Part shown: piece by piece, positions 7,028-14,219 of the stretch
Position numbering within the stretch: the first letter of the stretch is position 1
How the letters are laid out: every line of letters begins with the position of its first letter
NCBI GenBank assembly: GCA_964472035.1
Contig: CAYYIT010000049.1
Location: 1 to 18,507, forward strand
Source: UBA3855 sp964472035
Lineage (GTDB): Bacteria > Bacillota > Clostridia > Oscillospirales > Ruminococcaceae
Direction of reading: 5' to 3'
DNA length: 18,507 bases
The notes under the pieces: model-generated
What the model saw: the letters and a program-made list of their open reading frames with translations, nothing else
What the model was told of the DNA's origin: nothing
The model's database searches: none
Position numbers and translations under genes: made by a program

Positions 7028-8718
7028 TACATGGATTCGGGGCAGTCGATCTTGAGGATGGACATTGCGTTGCGCAGGGTCTGGCCTACGGCACGCGCGA
7101 TCGCTGTTCTTGCTTCACGCAGCTGCGCGGTCTCCGCGTTCTTGACGCTGCATGCATCGTAGAACTTGTGGAACAGCGTCGCAAGCTCCGTCGCGTACTT
7201 CGTTACCCTCGACGGGTCGTATGCCTTCGCTGCTGCCTCCAGCTCCGCTGGGAATGCTGCCAGATGACGGATCAGCTCGATCTCCTGATTCGTGCCGCCG
7301 ATCGGAAGCTCCGGCACTGCCGTTCCCTCCAGATACAGGCCCTCCTGCTTCAGATTGCGCAGGATGCTGCAGATTCTCGCGTGGGCGTACTGCACATAAT
7401 ATACCGGATTCTGCGAGGACTTCTCCACCGCCAGATCCAGATCAAACTCGAAATGCGAATTCGCTTCGCGCATGTTGAAGAAGAAACGCGCCGCATCCAG
7501 CGGAATGTCCTCCAAGAGCGTTACCAGCGTGATCGCCTTGCCGCTTCTCTTCGAAAGCTTCGCAACTTCGCCGTTTCTCAGCAGAATCACCATCTGCATC
7601 AGCACCACGTCCAGATGGCTCACGTCCACGCCCAGCGCCGTCAGCGCTGCCTTCAGACGCGGCACATAGCCGTGATGGTCCGCACCAAGGACGTTGATCG
7701 CCTTGTCGAACTTTCTCGTCACGAGCTTGTCGCAGTGGTACGCGATGTCCGGCACGATGTAGGTCGGAATGCCGTTCGCACGCACCAGCACAAAGTCCTT
7801 GTCTGCGCCGAATTCGGATGCCTTGAACCAGATCGCACCCTCCTGCTCGTAGGTGTAGCCCTTTTCCTTGAGGGCGTCAACGATCTTCCAGACGCTGCCG
7901 TCCTCGTGGAGCGTGCTCTCGCGGTACCAGTTGTCGTACTCGACACGGTACTTCCGCAGGTCGCGCTCAAGGCCTGCCACGTTCTTCGGCAGCGCGTAGG
8001 CTACCAGTGCGTCGCGGCGGGTCTTGCTGTCGGTATTCACGAAGGCATCGCCGTTTTCCTCGGCAAAGCCCTCGGCATGTGCAATGATATCGGGGCCGTG
8101 GTAGGCGTCCTCGGGCATCTCGATGCCCTCCTGATATTTCTGGAGATAGCGCACCTCCAGTGAGGTCGCGAACTTCTCGATCTGGTTGCCGGCGTCGTTG
8201 ACGTAGAACTCACGCTCGACCTCCCAGCCCGTCCATTCGAGCAGGGCTGCAATGCCGTCGCCGAGTGCGGCGCCTCTTGCATTGCCGACATGCATCGGAC
8301 CTGTGGGATTTGCGGAAACGAATTCCACGAGCGCGCGCTTGCCGCTGCCGCCGTCGGTTCTGCCGTAGGCATCGCCCTCGCTGAGGACTGCCTGCACGGT
8401 GTCCGCGAACCAGTTCTTCTTCAGGAAGAAGTTGATGAAGCCCGGACCTGCGATCTCCACCTTCTCGAAATAGGTGTCCTCAAAGCGCAGTGCCTCGGTC
8501 AGAAGCTCCGCGATCTTGCGCGGAGGCATGCGCAGTGCCTTGGCGGATGCCATTGCAACGTTGGTGGCAAAATCGCCGTGGGTCTTGTCCGCCGGGATCT
8601 CGATCTTGAATGCCGGAAGTGCCTCCGCAGCGATCTTCTCCTCGGCAACGAGGCTGCCCAGCGCCTCGGTCAGAATCTCACGCAGCTGGCTCTGTGCCGC
8701 CGCCATCATATTTGTCAT
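7027..8718 (-). CDS. argS: Arginine-tRNA ligase
   Basis: A 563-residue class I synthetase that charges tRNA-Arg in the cytoplasm. The arginyl-specific N-terminal domain occupies about 1-110. The HIGH-type motif is in SANPTGPMHVGN (His143, Asn146), the KMSKS-type loop is KLSKRSGK (387-394), and a DALR anticodon-binding helical domain spans about 437-563. Length is normal. The ATG overlaps the stop codon of the upstream gene (ATGA), with GGGAGGAA 7 nt before it, so translation is coupled. It is last in the ddl-murI-ywiB-argS operon. A dispersed repeat starts right at its stop codon. Confidence 0.97.
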   Translation of the reverse strand: MTNMMAAAQSQLREILTEALGSLVAEEKIAAEALPAFKIEIPADKTHGDFATNVAMASAKALRMPPRKIAELLTEALRFEDTYFEKVEIAGPGFINFFLKKNWFADTVQAVLSEGDAYGRTDGGSGKRALVEFVSANPTGPMHVGNARGAALGDGIAALLEWTGWEVEREFYVNDAGNQIEKFATSLEVRYLQKYQEGIEMPEDAYHGPDIIAHAEGFAEENGDAFVNTDSKTRRDALVAYALPKNVAGLERDLRKYRVEYDNWYRESTLHEDGSVWKIVDALKEKGYTYEQEGAIWFKASEFGADKDFVLVRANGIPTYIVPDIAYHCDKLVTRKFDKAINVLGADHHGYVPRLKAALTALGVDVSHLDVVLMQMVILLRNGEVAKLSKRSGKAITLVTLLEDIPLDAARFFFNMREANSHFEFDLDLAVEKSSQNPVYYVQYAHARICSILRNLKQEGLYLEGTAVPELPIGGTNQEIELIRHLAAFPAELEAAAKAYDPSRVTKYATELATLFHKFYDACSVKNAETAQLREARTAIARAVGQTLRNAMSILKIDCPESM

Positions 8719-9161
8719 AGCTGTTCCTCCCCTGCAGGATCCCTGTAGATCTCTGCAATGATTTCGTTATCCGTCAGAAGTGCGACGCCGGAGTCCACGG
8801 TGTACCGCAGCTCCAGACGGCCGCCCTCGTCCGTCAGTTCGTTCTTCATGTATTTTGCCGCAACACCGACGGAAAACTGCCCGAAGGGTGTTGCGTAGTG
8901 ACAGTAGTGCTTGCGTCCCGGATGCACCACGAGATGCATCTGGAATGCGCCCTCGCGGATGATCGAGACCAGATCATCCTCGCCCACGCGGATCTGAAGG
9001 CGGCTGCCCTCCATGCCGGTGGTTTCGGACTCCTCATAGGAGATCACCCTGTCGCCGTTTTCGTCCTTCTCATAATTCGCCTCAGTGACAAGCTCGGTGG
9101 TTTCCTTGTCCTTCTCGCTGTACTGAATGCTGATGAGCTTCAAAAGCCACGCGTTTTTCAT
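8715..9161 (-). CDS. DUF1934 (YwiB-like) beta-barrel protein
   Basis: A 148-residue cytoplasmic protein with no signal peptide or membrane segment, matching the DUF1934/YwiB family by length, pattern and position directly before argS (the same pair exists in Bacillus subtilis). Alternating strands such as SRLQIRVGEDDLVSII, MHLVVHPGRKHYCHYATPFG and GRLELRYTV fit a small calycin-like barrel. The biochemical role is unknown. AAAGGAG lies 4 nt before the ATG. It starts 21 nt after murI and overlaps argS by 4 nt, so it is co-expressed with amino-acid racemisation and tRNA charging genes. Confidence 0.85.
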   Translation of the reverse strand: MKNAWLLKLISIQYSEKDKETTELVTEANYEKDENGDRVISYEESETTGMEGSRLQIRVGEDDLVSIIREGAFQMHLVVHPGRKHYCHYATPFGQFSVGVAAKYMKNELTDEGGRLELRYTVDSGVALLTDNEIIAEIYRDPAGEEQL

Positions 9162-9182
9162 GTTTCTCCTTTATCTGCGGCA

Positions 9183-9986
9183 TTACAGCCTGCTGCTGAA
9201 CACCTGTCCGTGCGCCGCGTCCTCGAGAAAATGCCGTGCATTGTCGCGGAACATGCTGACGCTGTCGCTGACGTAGTAAACATTGTGTCCCTTTTCGGTG
9301 CTGTCGGTGAGGAGATCCTGCTCCTCGAGGGTGCGCTTGGCGAATTTCGCCGCCTCTTCACCGGGGGAAATGAGCGTCACGCCCTCGCCCATGATGTCCG
9401 CGATGATGTCGCGGATGATCGGGTAATGCGTGCAGCCGAGGATCAGGGTGTCGACCTTCGCACTGCGGATGGGCGCGAGGTATTCCTCCGCCGCAAGGCG
9501 CGTGATCTGGTTGTTCCGGTCGGTGTAGCCGTATTCCACCAGATGCACGAACAGCGGACAGGCCATGGCGGTCACGCTGACGGCGCTGTTGAGGGTATGC
9601 AGGGCATGCTCATAGCTGCCGCTGCGGATGGTTGCCGGCGTTCCGATGACGCCGATGCGGCCGTTTTCGGTGGCGGCGCAGGCCGCCTCCGCTGCGGGAT
9701 AGAGCACGCCGGTGAAGGGCATCTCCCCGACGGGGGAATTGGTGCCCAGCACGGAGCTGACGGTGCCGCAGGCGGCGATGATCATCTTGACGGGGTGCTT
9801 CTGCAGGAAGGCAGCGTCCTCCCTTGCATAGCGCAGCACGGTCTCACGGCTCCGCGTGCCGTAGGGAATGCGCGCGGTATCGCCGAAATAGATAATATTT
9901 TCGTTCGGCAGGATCCGGTTCAGTTCCTTGACGGCGGTCAGGCCGCCGAGTCCCGAATCGAACACGCCGATGGCATTGCGATCCAT
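9183..9986 (-). CDS. murI: Glutamate racemase
   Basis: A 267-residue enzyme making D-glutamate from L-glutamate for the peptidoglycan stem peptide. It has VFDSGLGG (8-15, Asp10), YFGDTARIPYG (33-43), the first catalytic Cys73, Glu151 (VEYG) and the second catalytic Cys185 with His187 (LILGCTHYP). The first cysteine motif reads AACGTVSS: Gly74 stands where most MurI proteins have the substrate-contacting Asn of ACNT. All other active-site residues are intact, so it is probably functional. GGAGG lies 6 nt before the ATG. It is 14 nt downstream of ddl, so D-Glu and D-Ala-D-Ala supply are linked in one operon. Confidence 0.95.
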   Translation of the reverse strand: MDRNAIGVFDSGLGGLTAVKELNRILPNENIIYFGDTARIPYGTRSRETVLRYAREDAAFLQKHPVKMIIAACGTVSSVLGTNSPVGEMPFTGVLYPAAEAACAATENGRIGVIGTPATIRSGSYEHALHTLNSAVSVTAMACPLFVHLVEYGYTDRNNQITRLAAEEYLAPIRSAKVDTLILGCTHYPIIRDIIADIMGEGVTLISPGEEAAKFAKRTLEEQDLLTDSTEKGHNVYYVSDSVSMFRDNARHFLEDAAHGQVFSSRL

Positions 9987-10000
9987 ATTCCGCCTCCTGC

Positions 10001-11077
10001 TTACAGATAGGTGCGGTCGGCGTTGTCGAGTGCCTGCTCGATGAGCTTATCCACGAGGTAGGACGGCGTCATGCCCAGATGCTCCATGAGCTTGGGGTAC
10101 ATGCTGATGTGGGTGAAGCCCGGCATGGTGTTGATCTCATTGAGGATGACCTCGCCCTCCTCGGTGAGGAAGAAGTCCACGCGGGACAGGCCCTTGCAGC
10201 CCATTACCTGGTAGGCTCTGACAGCGGTCTCCTGGATCTCGCGCGCCTTGTCATCCGGAATTCTTGCCGGAATGAAGAGGTTGGAGCCGCTGAGGATATA
10301 TTTGGCGTCGTAGTCATAGAAGGTCTTGCAGGATTCGATCTCGCCCACGAAGGAACCGAAGGGCGTATCGTAGCCGAAGACAGCGACCTCAAGCTCGCGG
10401 CCGAAGATGCATTCCTCGATGATGACCTTATTGTCATGGGAGAAGGCGATCTTGACCGCTTCGATCAGCTCTTCCGCAGAATTTGCGCGGTTGACGCCGA
10501 TGGAGGAGCCGCAGTTGGCGGGCTTGACAAAGAGCGGAAAGCCCAGTGCCTCGGCGATCTCGTCGCAGCGTTCCTCGAGATGATTGATCTCGCGCTGGAG
10601 GATCATGCGCCACTTTGCGGTGCGCACGCCGTTGTAGTCGAGCATGGTGTGGGTATGTGCCTTGTCCATGCAGGAGGCGGACGCCAGCAGGCCGCAGCCG
10701 ACATAGGGGATGCGAGCCAGATCCAGCAGGCCCTGGATGGTGCCGTCCTCGCCGTTCTTGCCGTGCAGCACGGGGAATACGACGTCGATCTTCTTGAAGG
10801 AGGCATCGCCGTTCTCGATGGTGATCAGACCCTTGTGGATGGGATCGGGGGAGAGAATGGCGGAGGTGCAGTCGGGGTCACGCTCCCAGTTTCCGGAAGC
10901 GATGGCGCTGATGTCGCCGGGGTAGTAGAGCCATCTGCCCTTCTTGGTAATGCCGACGCAAACCACCTCATACTTATCAGACGGAATGCAATTGATGATG
11001 TGCGTTGCGGATTTCAGGGAGATCTCATGCTCACTGGACGCACCGCCAAACAATACTGCGACTCTGATTTTTGACAT
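10001..11077 (-). CDS. ddl: D-alanine-D-alanine ligase
   Basis: A 358-residue ATP-grasp ligase of the cytoplasmic peptidoglycan precursor pathway. Visible features are VLFGGASSEHEIS (8-20, Glu16), HGKNGEDG (105-112), FVKPANCGSSIGV (183-195), the omega-loop region KTFYDYDAKY (251-260), RVDFF (299-303) and the metal-binding NEINTMPGFT (313-322). The tyrosine-containing omega loop is that of ordinary D-Ala-D-Ala enzymes, so it should not be read as a vancomycin-resistance D-Ala-D-Lac ligase. An AAAGGAG 10 nt upstream and the start of homology at MSKIRVAVLFGG favour this ATG over an in-frame extension to 11155. It is the first gene of the ddl-murI-ywiB-argS operon. Confidence 0.96.
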   Translation of the reverse strand: MSKIRVAVLFGGASSEHEISLKSATHIINCIPSDKYEVVCVGITKKGRWLYYPGDISAIASGNWERDPDCTSAILSPDPIHKGLITIENGDASFKKIDVVFPVLHGKNGEDGTIQGLLDLARIPYVGCGLLASASCMDKAHTHTMLDYNGVRTAKWRMILQREINHLEERCDEIAEALGFPLFVKPANCGSSIGVNRANSAEELIEAVKIAFSHDNKVIIEECIFGRELEVAVFGYDTPFGSFVGEIESCKTFYDYDAKYILSGSNLFIPARIPDDKAREIQETAVRAYQVMGCKGLSRVDFFLTEEGEVILNEINTMPGFTHISMYPKLMEHLGMTPSYLVDKLIEQALDNADRTYL

Positions 11078-11171
11078 AACTGAAAAACTCCTTTTTTGCA
11101 TCAATTCGGGTCTGCAATCTCCTGCAGGCCGCTGCACGGGGCGGGAGCCCAGCACAGGACACTTTCATTTT

Positions 11172-11200
11172 ATTGTACCATATTTTGAAGCAAACTGCAA
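11172..11200 (-). promoter_or_regulatory. Promoter of the ddl-murI-ywiB-argS operon
   Basis: On the minus strand TTGCAG (11195-11200) and TACAAT (11172-11177) are separated by exactly 17 nt in AT-rich DNA. The predicted leader is about 88 nt, and I saw no compelling riboswitch in it. The remainder of the 337-bp gap 11078-11414 holds this leader, upstream AT-rich DNA and the rplA terminator. Confidence 0.8.
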
Positions 11201-11314
11201 GTATTTTTTGAAAAAACACGGAAGCTTCGCTGATTTTGTCAGATTTCTGTAACCTTCCATGGCATTCCCTGCTGCATTTTATGCAAAAACCTTCCCCACG
11301 ATACCTGCAAGCAG

Positions 11315-11346
11315 AAAAAAAGCGCCCCGCCTGCAACAGGCGGGGC
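11315..11346 (-). terminator. Terminator after rplA
   Basis: On the minus strand GCCCCGCCTG / CAGGCGGGGC forms a 10-bp GC-rich stem with a 3-nt loop, followed by GC and seven T. It lies about 70 nt after the rplA stop codon and ends the rpmG-secE-nusG-rplK-rplA transcript before the ddl promoter. Confidence 0.92.
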
Positions 11347-11414
11347 CAGAGTCGTACATATTCGAAGCACCCTCCAAAAGAAAGGTTACTCCCAAAAAAG
11401 TTAGGGGTTCAGCC

Positions 11415-12110
11415 TTATACGCCGAACTTCTGAGTAGCAACCGGAACGCCAGGTCCCATAGTGGATGCTACTGTGCAGGACTTCAGGTAGGTACCCTTAG
11501 CAGCTGCGGGCTTAGCCTTAACAACCGCTTCCATGAGGGTGGTGAAGTTCTGCTCGAGCTTCTCTGCGCCGAAGGAAGCCTTGCCGATCGGGCAGTGAAT
11601 GATGTTGGTCTTGTCGAGACGATACTCGATCTTACCAGCCTTAGCCTCTGTAACAGCCTTTGCAACATCGGGAGTTACCGTACCAGCCTTCGGGTTGGGC
11701 ATGAGGCCTCTCGGACCCAGTACACGACCCAGACGGCCAACGAGGCCCATCATGTCGGGAGAAGCGATGACAACGTCAAAGTCCATCCAGTTTTCCTTCA
11801 GGATCTTGTCAACGAGGTCCATGCCGCCTACGAACTCAGCGCCTGCAGCCTGTGCAGCCTCGTACTTGTCTTCCTTGCAGAATACGCAGACTCTAACCTT
11901 CTTGCCGGTACCGTTGGGCAGTACAACTGCGCCACGAACCTGCTGGTCAGCGTGTCTGGAGTCTACACCAAGACGGATGTGAACCTCAACGGTCTCATCG
12001 AACTTTGCCTTGGCATTCTTGCAAACCATATCGAGTGCCTCTGTGCACTCATAAAGCTTTGTAGAATCAATTGCCTTGCGGCTGTCTACATACTTCTTGC
12101 CGTGTTTCAT
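11415..12110 (-). CDS. rplA: 50S ribosomal protein L1
   Basis: A 231-residue protein of the L1 stalk, which helps release deacylated tRNA and in several bacteria represses its own mRNA. Recognisable stretches are VEVHIRLGVDSRHADQQVRG (42-61), the GRVLGPRGLMPNPKAGTVT core (about 128-146) and the C-terminal GTYLKSC region. Length is standard. GGAGG is 9 nt before the ATG. It is the last gene before the operon terminator. rplJ and rplL, which usually follow rplA, are absent at this place. The 105-nt spacer before it carries a possible L1-binding structure. Confidence 0.97.
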   Translation of the reverse strand: MKHGKKYVDSRKAIDSTKLYECTEALDMVCKNAKAKFDETVEVHIRLGVDSRHADQQVRGAVVLPNGTGKKVRVCVFCKEDKYEAAQAAGAEFVGGMDLVDKILKENWMDFDVVIASPDMMGLVGRLGRVLGPRGLMPNPKAGTVTPDVAKAVTEAKAGKIEYRLDKTNIIHCPIGKASFGAEKLEQNFTTLMEAVVKAKPAAAKGTYLKSCTVASTMGPGVPVATQKFGV

Positions 12111-12131
12111 TATTATTTTCCTCCTAATTTA

Positions 12132-12187
12132 GTGGTAGTACCGGCGTGCTGATTCGCACGTCGATTAGCGGAAAGTTTCCTCCCACC
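12132..12187 (-). promoter_or_regulatory. Candidate L1-binding mRNA structure before rplA
   Basis: The minus-strand spacer reads GGTGGGAGG, then an inner hairpin CGTGC-gaatca-GCACG, then TACTACCACTAAA, closing GTGG with CCAC. The two sides closely resemble the base of the L1 stalk of 23S rRNA (GGUGGGAGG ... AAUACCACC), the known binding site of L1. This suggests mRNA mimicry and feedback repression. It ends about 20 nt before the rplA start codon. Confidence 0.55.
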
Positions 12188-12215
12188 GTATTGAGGGCAG
12201 GGACATCCTGCCGAA

Positions 12216-12641
12216 TCAGTCCTCTACAACGACGCCCATAGAACGAGCAGTACCAGCGATCATGCTCATAGCAGTCTCGAGGGAACCTGCATTCAGGTCG
12301 GGCATCTTGGTCTCTGCGATCTTCTGGACCTGCTCCTTGGTGATCTTTGCCACCTTGTTCTTGTTCGGAACACCGGAGCCGCTTTCGATACCGCAAGCCT
12401 TCTTGATCAGAACTGCTGCCGGCGGTGTCTTAGTAATGAAGGAGAAGGAACGGTCTGCATAAACGGTAATCACTACCGGGATGATCATGCCGATATCGTT
12501 CTTGGTTCTCTCGTTGAATTCCTTTGTGAATGCCATGATATTTACACCATGCTGACCCAGTGCAGGACCAACAGGCGGAGCAGGTGTTGCCTTACCTGCA
12601 GCGATTTGCAGCTTAATATAGCCAACTACTTTCTGTGCCAT
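12216..12641 (-). CDS. rplK: 50S ribosomal protein L11
   Basis: A 141-residue protein of the GTPase-associated centre, binding 23S rRNA near the L7/L12 stalk base. The N-terminal domain has the proline-rich KATPAPPVGPALGQHGVNIMAF signature (about 18-39). The C-terminal rRNA-binding domain contains TPPAAVLIKKACGIESGSG (72-90) and ends SMGVVVED. The length is exactly that of typical L11. GGAGG lies 9 nt before the ATG. It is preceded by a 108-nt structured leader after nusG and followed by a 105-nt structured spacer before rplA. Confidence 0.97.
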   Translation of the reverse strand: MAQKVVGYIKLQIAAGKATPAPPVGPALGQHGVNIMAFTKEFNERTKNDIGMIIPVVITVYADRSFSFITKTPPAAVLIKKACGIESGSGVPNKNKVAKITKEQVQKIAETKMPDLNAGSLETAMSMIAGTARSMGVVVED

Positions 12642-12661
12642 GATATTGCACCTCCATTATT

Positions 12662-12704
12662 GTGGTAAAGGCGAGTGCGGTTCTTTTTGCCGCAGCTCTC
12701 CCAC
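12662..12704 (-). promoter_or_regulatory. Candidate L1-binding mRNA structure before rplK
   Basis: On the minus strand GTGGGAGAG and a GCGG-caaaaagaa-CCGC hairpin are followed by CTCGCC and TTTACCAC. GTGG pairs with CCAC, GAG with CTC and GCGG with CCGC. The outer part resembles the structure before rplA and the L1 stalk of 23S rRNA. It ends 20 nt before the rplK start codon, so L1 binding could block L11 translation. Confidence 0.5.
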
Positions 12705-12749
12705 GGAAAGCGCAGTGCTTCGCGCCTTCGTCGTTTGTGTGTTTACACA

Positions 12750-13277
12750 TCAGTCATCAAGCTTGACAGCCTGATTCAGAGCGATGGTCGTGGGTGTATC
12801 GCGTCCGAACATATTGACAAGTACTTCCACCTGTCCGCCTTCGAGGTCGATGTTCTGGACGATACCTGTGAAACCATCAAGCTTTGTACCCGTTACGCGG
12901 ATCCTGTCGCCGACTGCATAGTCCACAACGATCGTTGTGCCGGATTCTACGCCCATTGCCGCCACTTCCTTTTCGGTGAGGGGGGTGGGGTCGGAGCCGG
13001 GGCCTACGAAGCCCGTTACGCCGCGGGTATTGCGGACAACATACCAGGAGTCATCGGTGCAGATCATTTTCACCAGCACATAGCCGGGGAATGTCTTGCG
13101 TTCCACTTCCTTGGTCTTGCCGTCTACGATTTCCGTAACACGCTCAGTGGGAACTCGGATTTCCTGAATAAAGTCGTGCAGCTTACGATTCTCCACAACC
13201 TTTTCAATATTCTGGGCTACTTTGTTCTCATAGCCGGAATATGTGTGAATGACATACCATTTTGCCGCCTGCGACAT
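12750..13277 (-). CDS. nusG: Transcription termination/antitermination protein NusG
   Basis: A 175-residue elongation factor that binds RNA polymerase and links it to Rho or the ribosome. The NGN domain (about 5-115) begins KWYVIHTYSGYENKVAQNIE and contains the conserved FPGYVLVKM (63-71) and WYVVRNTRGVTGFVG (78-92). The KOW domain (about 122-150) carries GDRIRVTGTKLDGFTGIV. Length is standard, with no insertion that would indicate a specialised paralogue. AAGGAGG lies 7-8 nt upstream. It is 27 nt after secE, the usual order. Confidence 0.97.
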   Translation of the reverse strand: MSQAAKWYVIHTYSGYENKVAQNIEKVVENRKLHDFIQEIRVPTERVTEIVDGKTKEVERKTFPGYVLVKMICTDDSWYVVRNTRGVTGFVGPGSDPTPLTEKEVAAMGVESGTTIVVDYAVGDRIRVTGTKLDGFTGIVQNIDLEGGQVEVLVNMFGRDTPTTIALNQAVKLDD

Positions 13278-13304
13278 TGCAAATCCTCCTTGTCACTGTG
13301 TGTC

Positions 13305-13595
13305 TTACGCCTGGCTCAGGTCGAGCAGGAACTGTACCAGCTTAAACATACCGAGGTCCATCAGACCCACCAGTGCGCTGGACATTACAATTGTTGCAAG
13401 CACGATACCTGTGTTGACCATTACGGTGTGCTTTGTAGGCCAGGTAACGTTTTTGAACTCGATCTTCAGATCACGGAACCATCTTGCAACGCGGTTCTGC
13501 TTTTTGCCCTCGTCCTTTTTCTCGGACTTCTTGGACTTCTTTTCCTTGGACGGCTTTTCAGCGTCCTTCAAAGTGTCTTTTTCTTCTTTCGCCAT
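13305..13595 (-). CDS. secE: Preprotein translocase subunit SecE
   Basis: A 96-residue small subunit of the SecYEG channel that clamps SecY. Residues 1-35 are a highly charged Lys/Glu-rich extension common in clostridial SecE. RWFRDLKIEFKNVTWPT (about 38-54) is the family signature amphipathic segment, followed by one membrane helix (about 61-90). The ATG at 13595 is chosen because GGAGG lies 8 nt before it; a TTG two codons upstream would be only 2 nt from that site. It begins 15 nt after the rpmG stop and 27 nt before nusG. Confidence 0.94.
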   Translation of the reverse strand: MAKEEKDTLKDAEKPSKEKKSKKSEKKDEGKKQNRVARWFRDLKIEFKNVTWPTKHTVMVNTGIVLATIVMSSALVGLMDLGMFKLVQFLLDLSQA

Positions 13596-13610
13596 GCTCA
13601 AGACCTCCGA

Positions 13611-13760
13611 TCACTTTGTTTCCTTATGCAGCGTATGCTTTCTGCAGAACTTGCAATGCTTTTTCATCTCAATCCGGTCAGGATCGTTCTTCTTGTTCTT
13701 CTTAGTAACATAATTGCGCTGCTTACATTCTGTGCAAGCTAAAGTCACCTTAACTCTCAT
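13611..13760 (-). CDS. rpmG: 50S ribosomal protein L33 (zinc-binding form)
   Basis: A 49-residue ORF beginning MRVKVTLACTECKQRNYVTK and ending KHTLHKETK, unmistakably L33. Cys9, Cys12, Cys36 and Cys39 (CTEC and CKFC) make it the zinc-ribbon form; a second cysteine-free paralogue elsewhere would imply zinc-dependent switching. GGAGGT lies 7 nt upstream of the ATG. It is the first gene of the operon, 15 nt before secE, with a roughly 107-nt leader. Confidence 0.95.
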   Translation of the reverse strand: MRVKVTLACTECKQRNYVTKKNKKNDPDRIEMKKHCKFCRKHTLHKETK

Positions 13761-13842
13761 ATCGGCACCTCCTGATAGAATACTTCATCTTTGCGATGAT
13801 TAGGTTGTTTGCCTCCCTCGACTGGCAGGGTGTATAAAAGCA

Positions 13843-13868
13843 CATAAAAATACCCCCGCAAAGAGGTA
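13843..13868 (-). promoter_or_regulatory. Short hairpin at the 5' end of the rpmG operon leader
   Basis: On the minus strand TACCTC-TTTGCG-GGGGTA forms about 6 bp (one G-T) and is followed by TTTTTAT. It begins where transcription should start, so it may cap the mRNA 5' end or act as a weak early attenuator. It is small and may be chance. Confidence 0.35.
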
Positions 13869-13873
13869 CTTTT

Positions 13874-13902
13874 ATTTTACCACACTTCTTTTTATTTGTC
13901 AA
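13874..13902 (-). promoter_or_regulatory. Promoter of the rpmG-secE-nusG-rplK-rplA operon
   Basis: On the minus strand a perfect TTGACA (13897-13902) and TAAAAT (13874-13879) are spaced by 17 nt of AT-rich DNA. Such strength fits a ribosomal protein operon. Confidence 0.9.
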
Positions 13903-13959
13903 GGGGTTTTTTCAGTTTTTTCAGGGAATGGTGATGGTTCTTCGTGAAAACTGGGTGGG

Positions 13960-14218
13960 GTATGTGTAAACTGCCCCCAGCCGCCTTTTGCTCCAATGGC
14001 GGCATACCCGCTCACCTCGAGCAGCATCCTGCCTCGGTTCGGGGCACCCCAACCCCTCCCCAAGGGGAGGGGGAATCGCAGTAGGGTGCTGCCGCACCCT
14101 CCCCCGCCCTGGGGGCATTCGCTTTGCTCGCCCCCAGACCCCTTGACGTATTTGGAGGGGCGCTGCCCCTCCGTACCTCCCCGTGGGGGCATTCGCTTCG
14201 CTCGCCCCCAGACCCATA
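13960..14218. repeat. Repeat mosaic 3' of the minus-strand XRE gene
   Basis: No gene is supported. Modules, left to right: AAACTGCCCCC, a CCCCTCCCC/GGGGAGGGG hairpin (14052-14071), GTGCTGCCGCACCC with CCCTGGGGGCATTCGCTTTGCTCGCCCCCAG (14086-14138), a partial double-palindrome unit (14153-14182), and a second GGGGGCATTCGCTTCGCTCGCCCCC hairpin (14185-14209) next to the stop codon of the XRE gene. This cluster lies between the ribosomal operon promoter and the regulators. Confidence 0.8.
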
Positions 14219-14219
14219 G

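Noticed and set aside
10001..11077. D-Ala-D-Lac (vancomycin resistance) ligase
   Set aside because: The omega-loop region KTFYDYDAKY and the gene context with murI fit housekeeping Ddl; no vanH or vanX-like gene is nearby.
11078..11165. Riboswitch or T-box in the ddl leader
   Set aside because: The leader is only about 88 nt, has no T-box TGGNACCGCG-like core and no recognisable aptamer; only a small CTGCA/TGCAG hairpin is visible.
13593..13601. TTG start of secE two codons upstream
   Set aside because: It would leave only about 2 nt between the GGAGG site and the start; the ATG at 13595 has normal 8-nt spacing.
13761..13873. A tRNA gene upstream of rpmG, common in bacteria
   Set aside because: No cloverleaf, T-loop GTTCGAA-type sequence or CCA-adjacent acceptor stem could be found on either strand.
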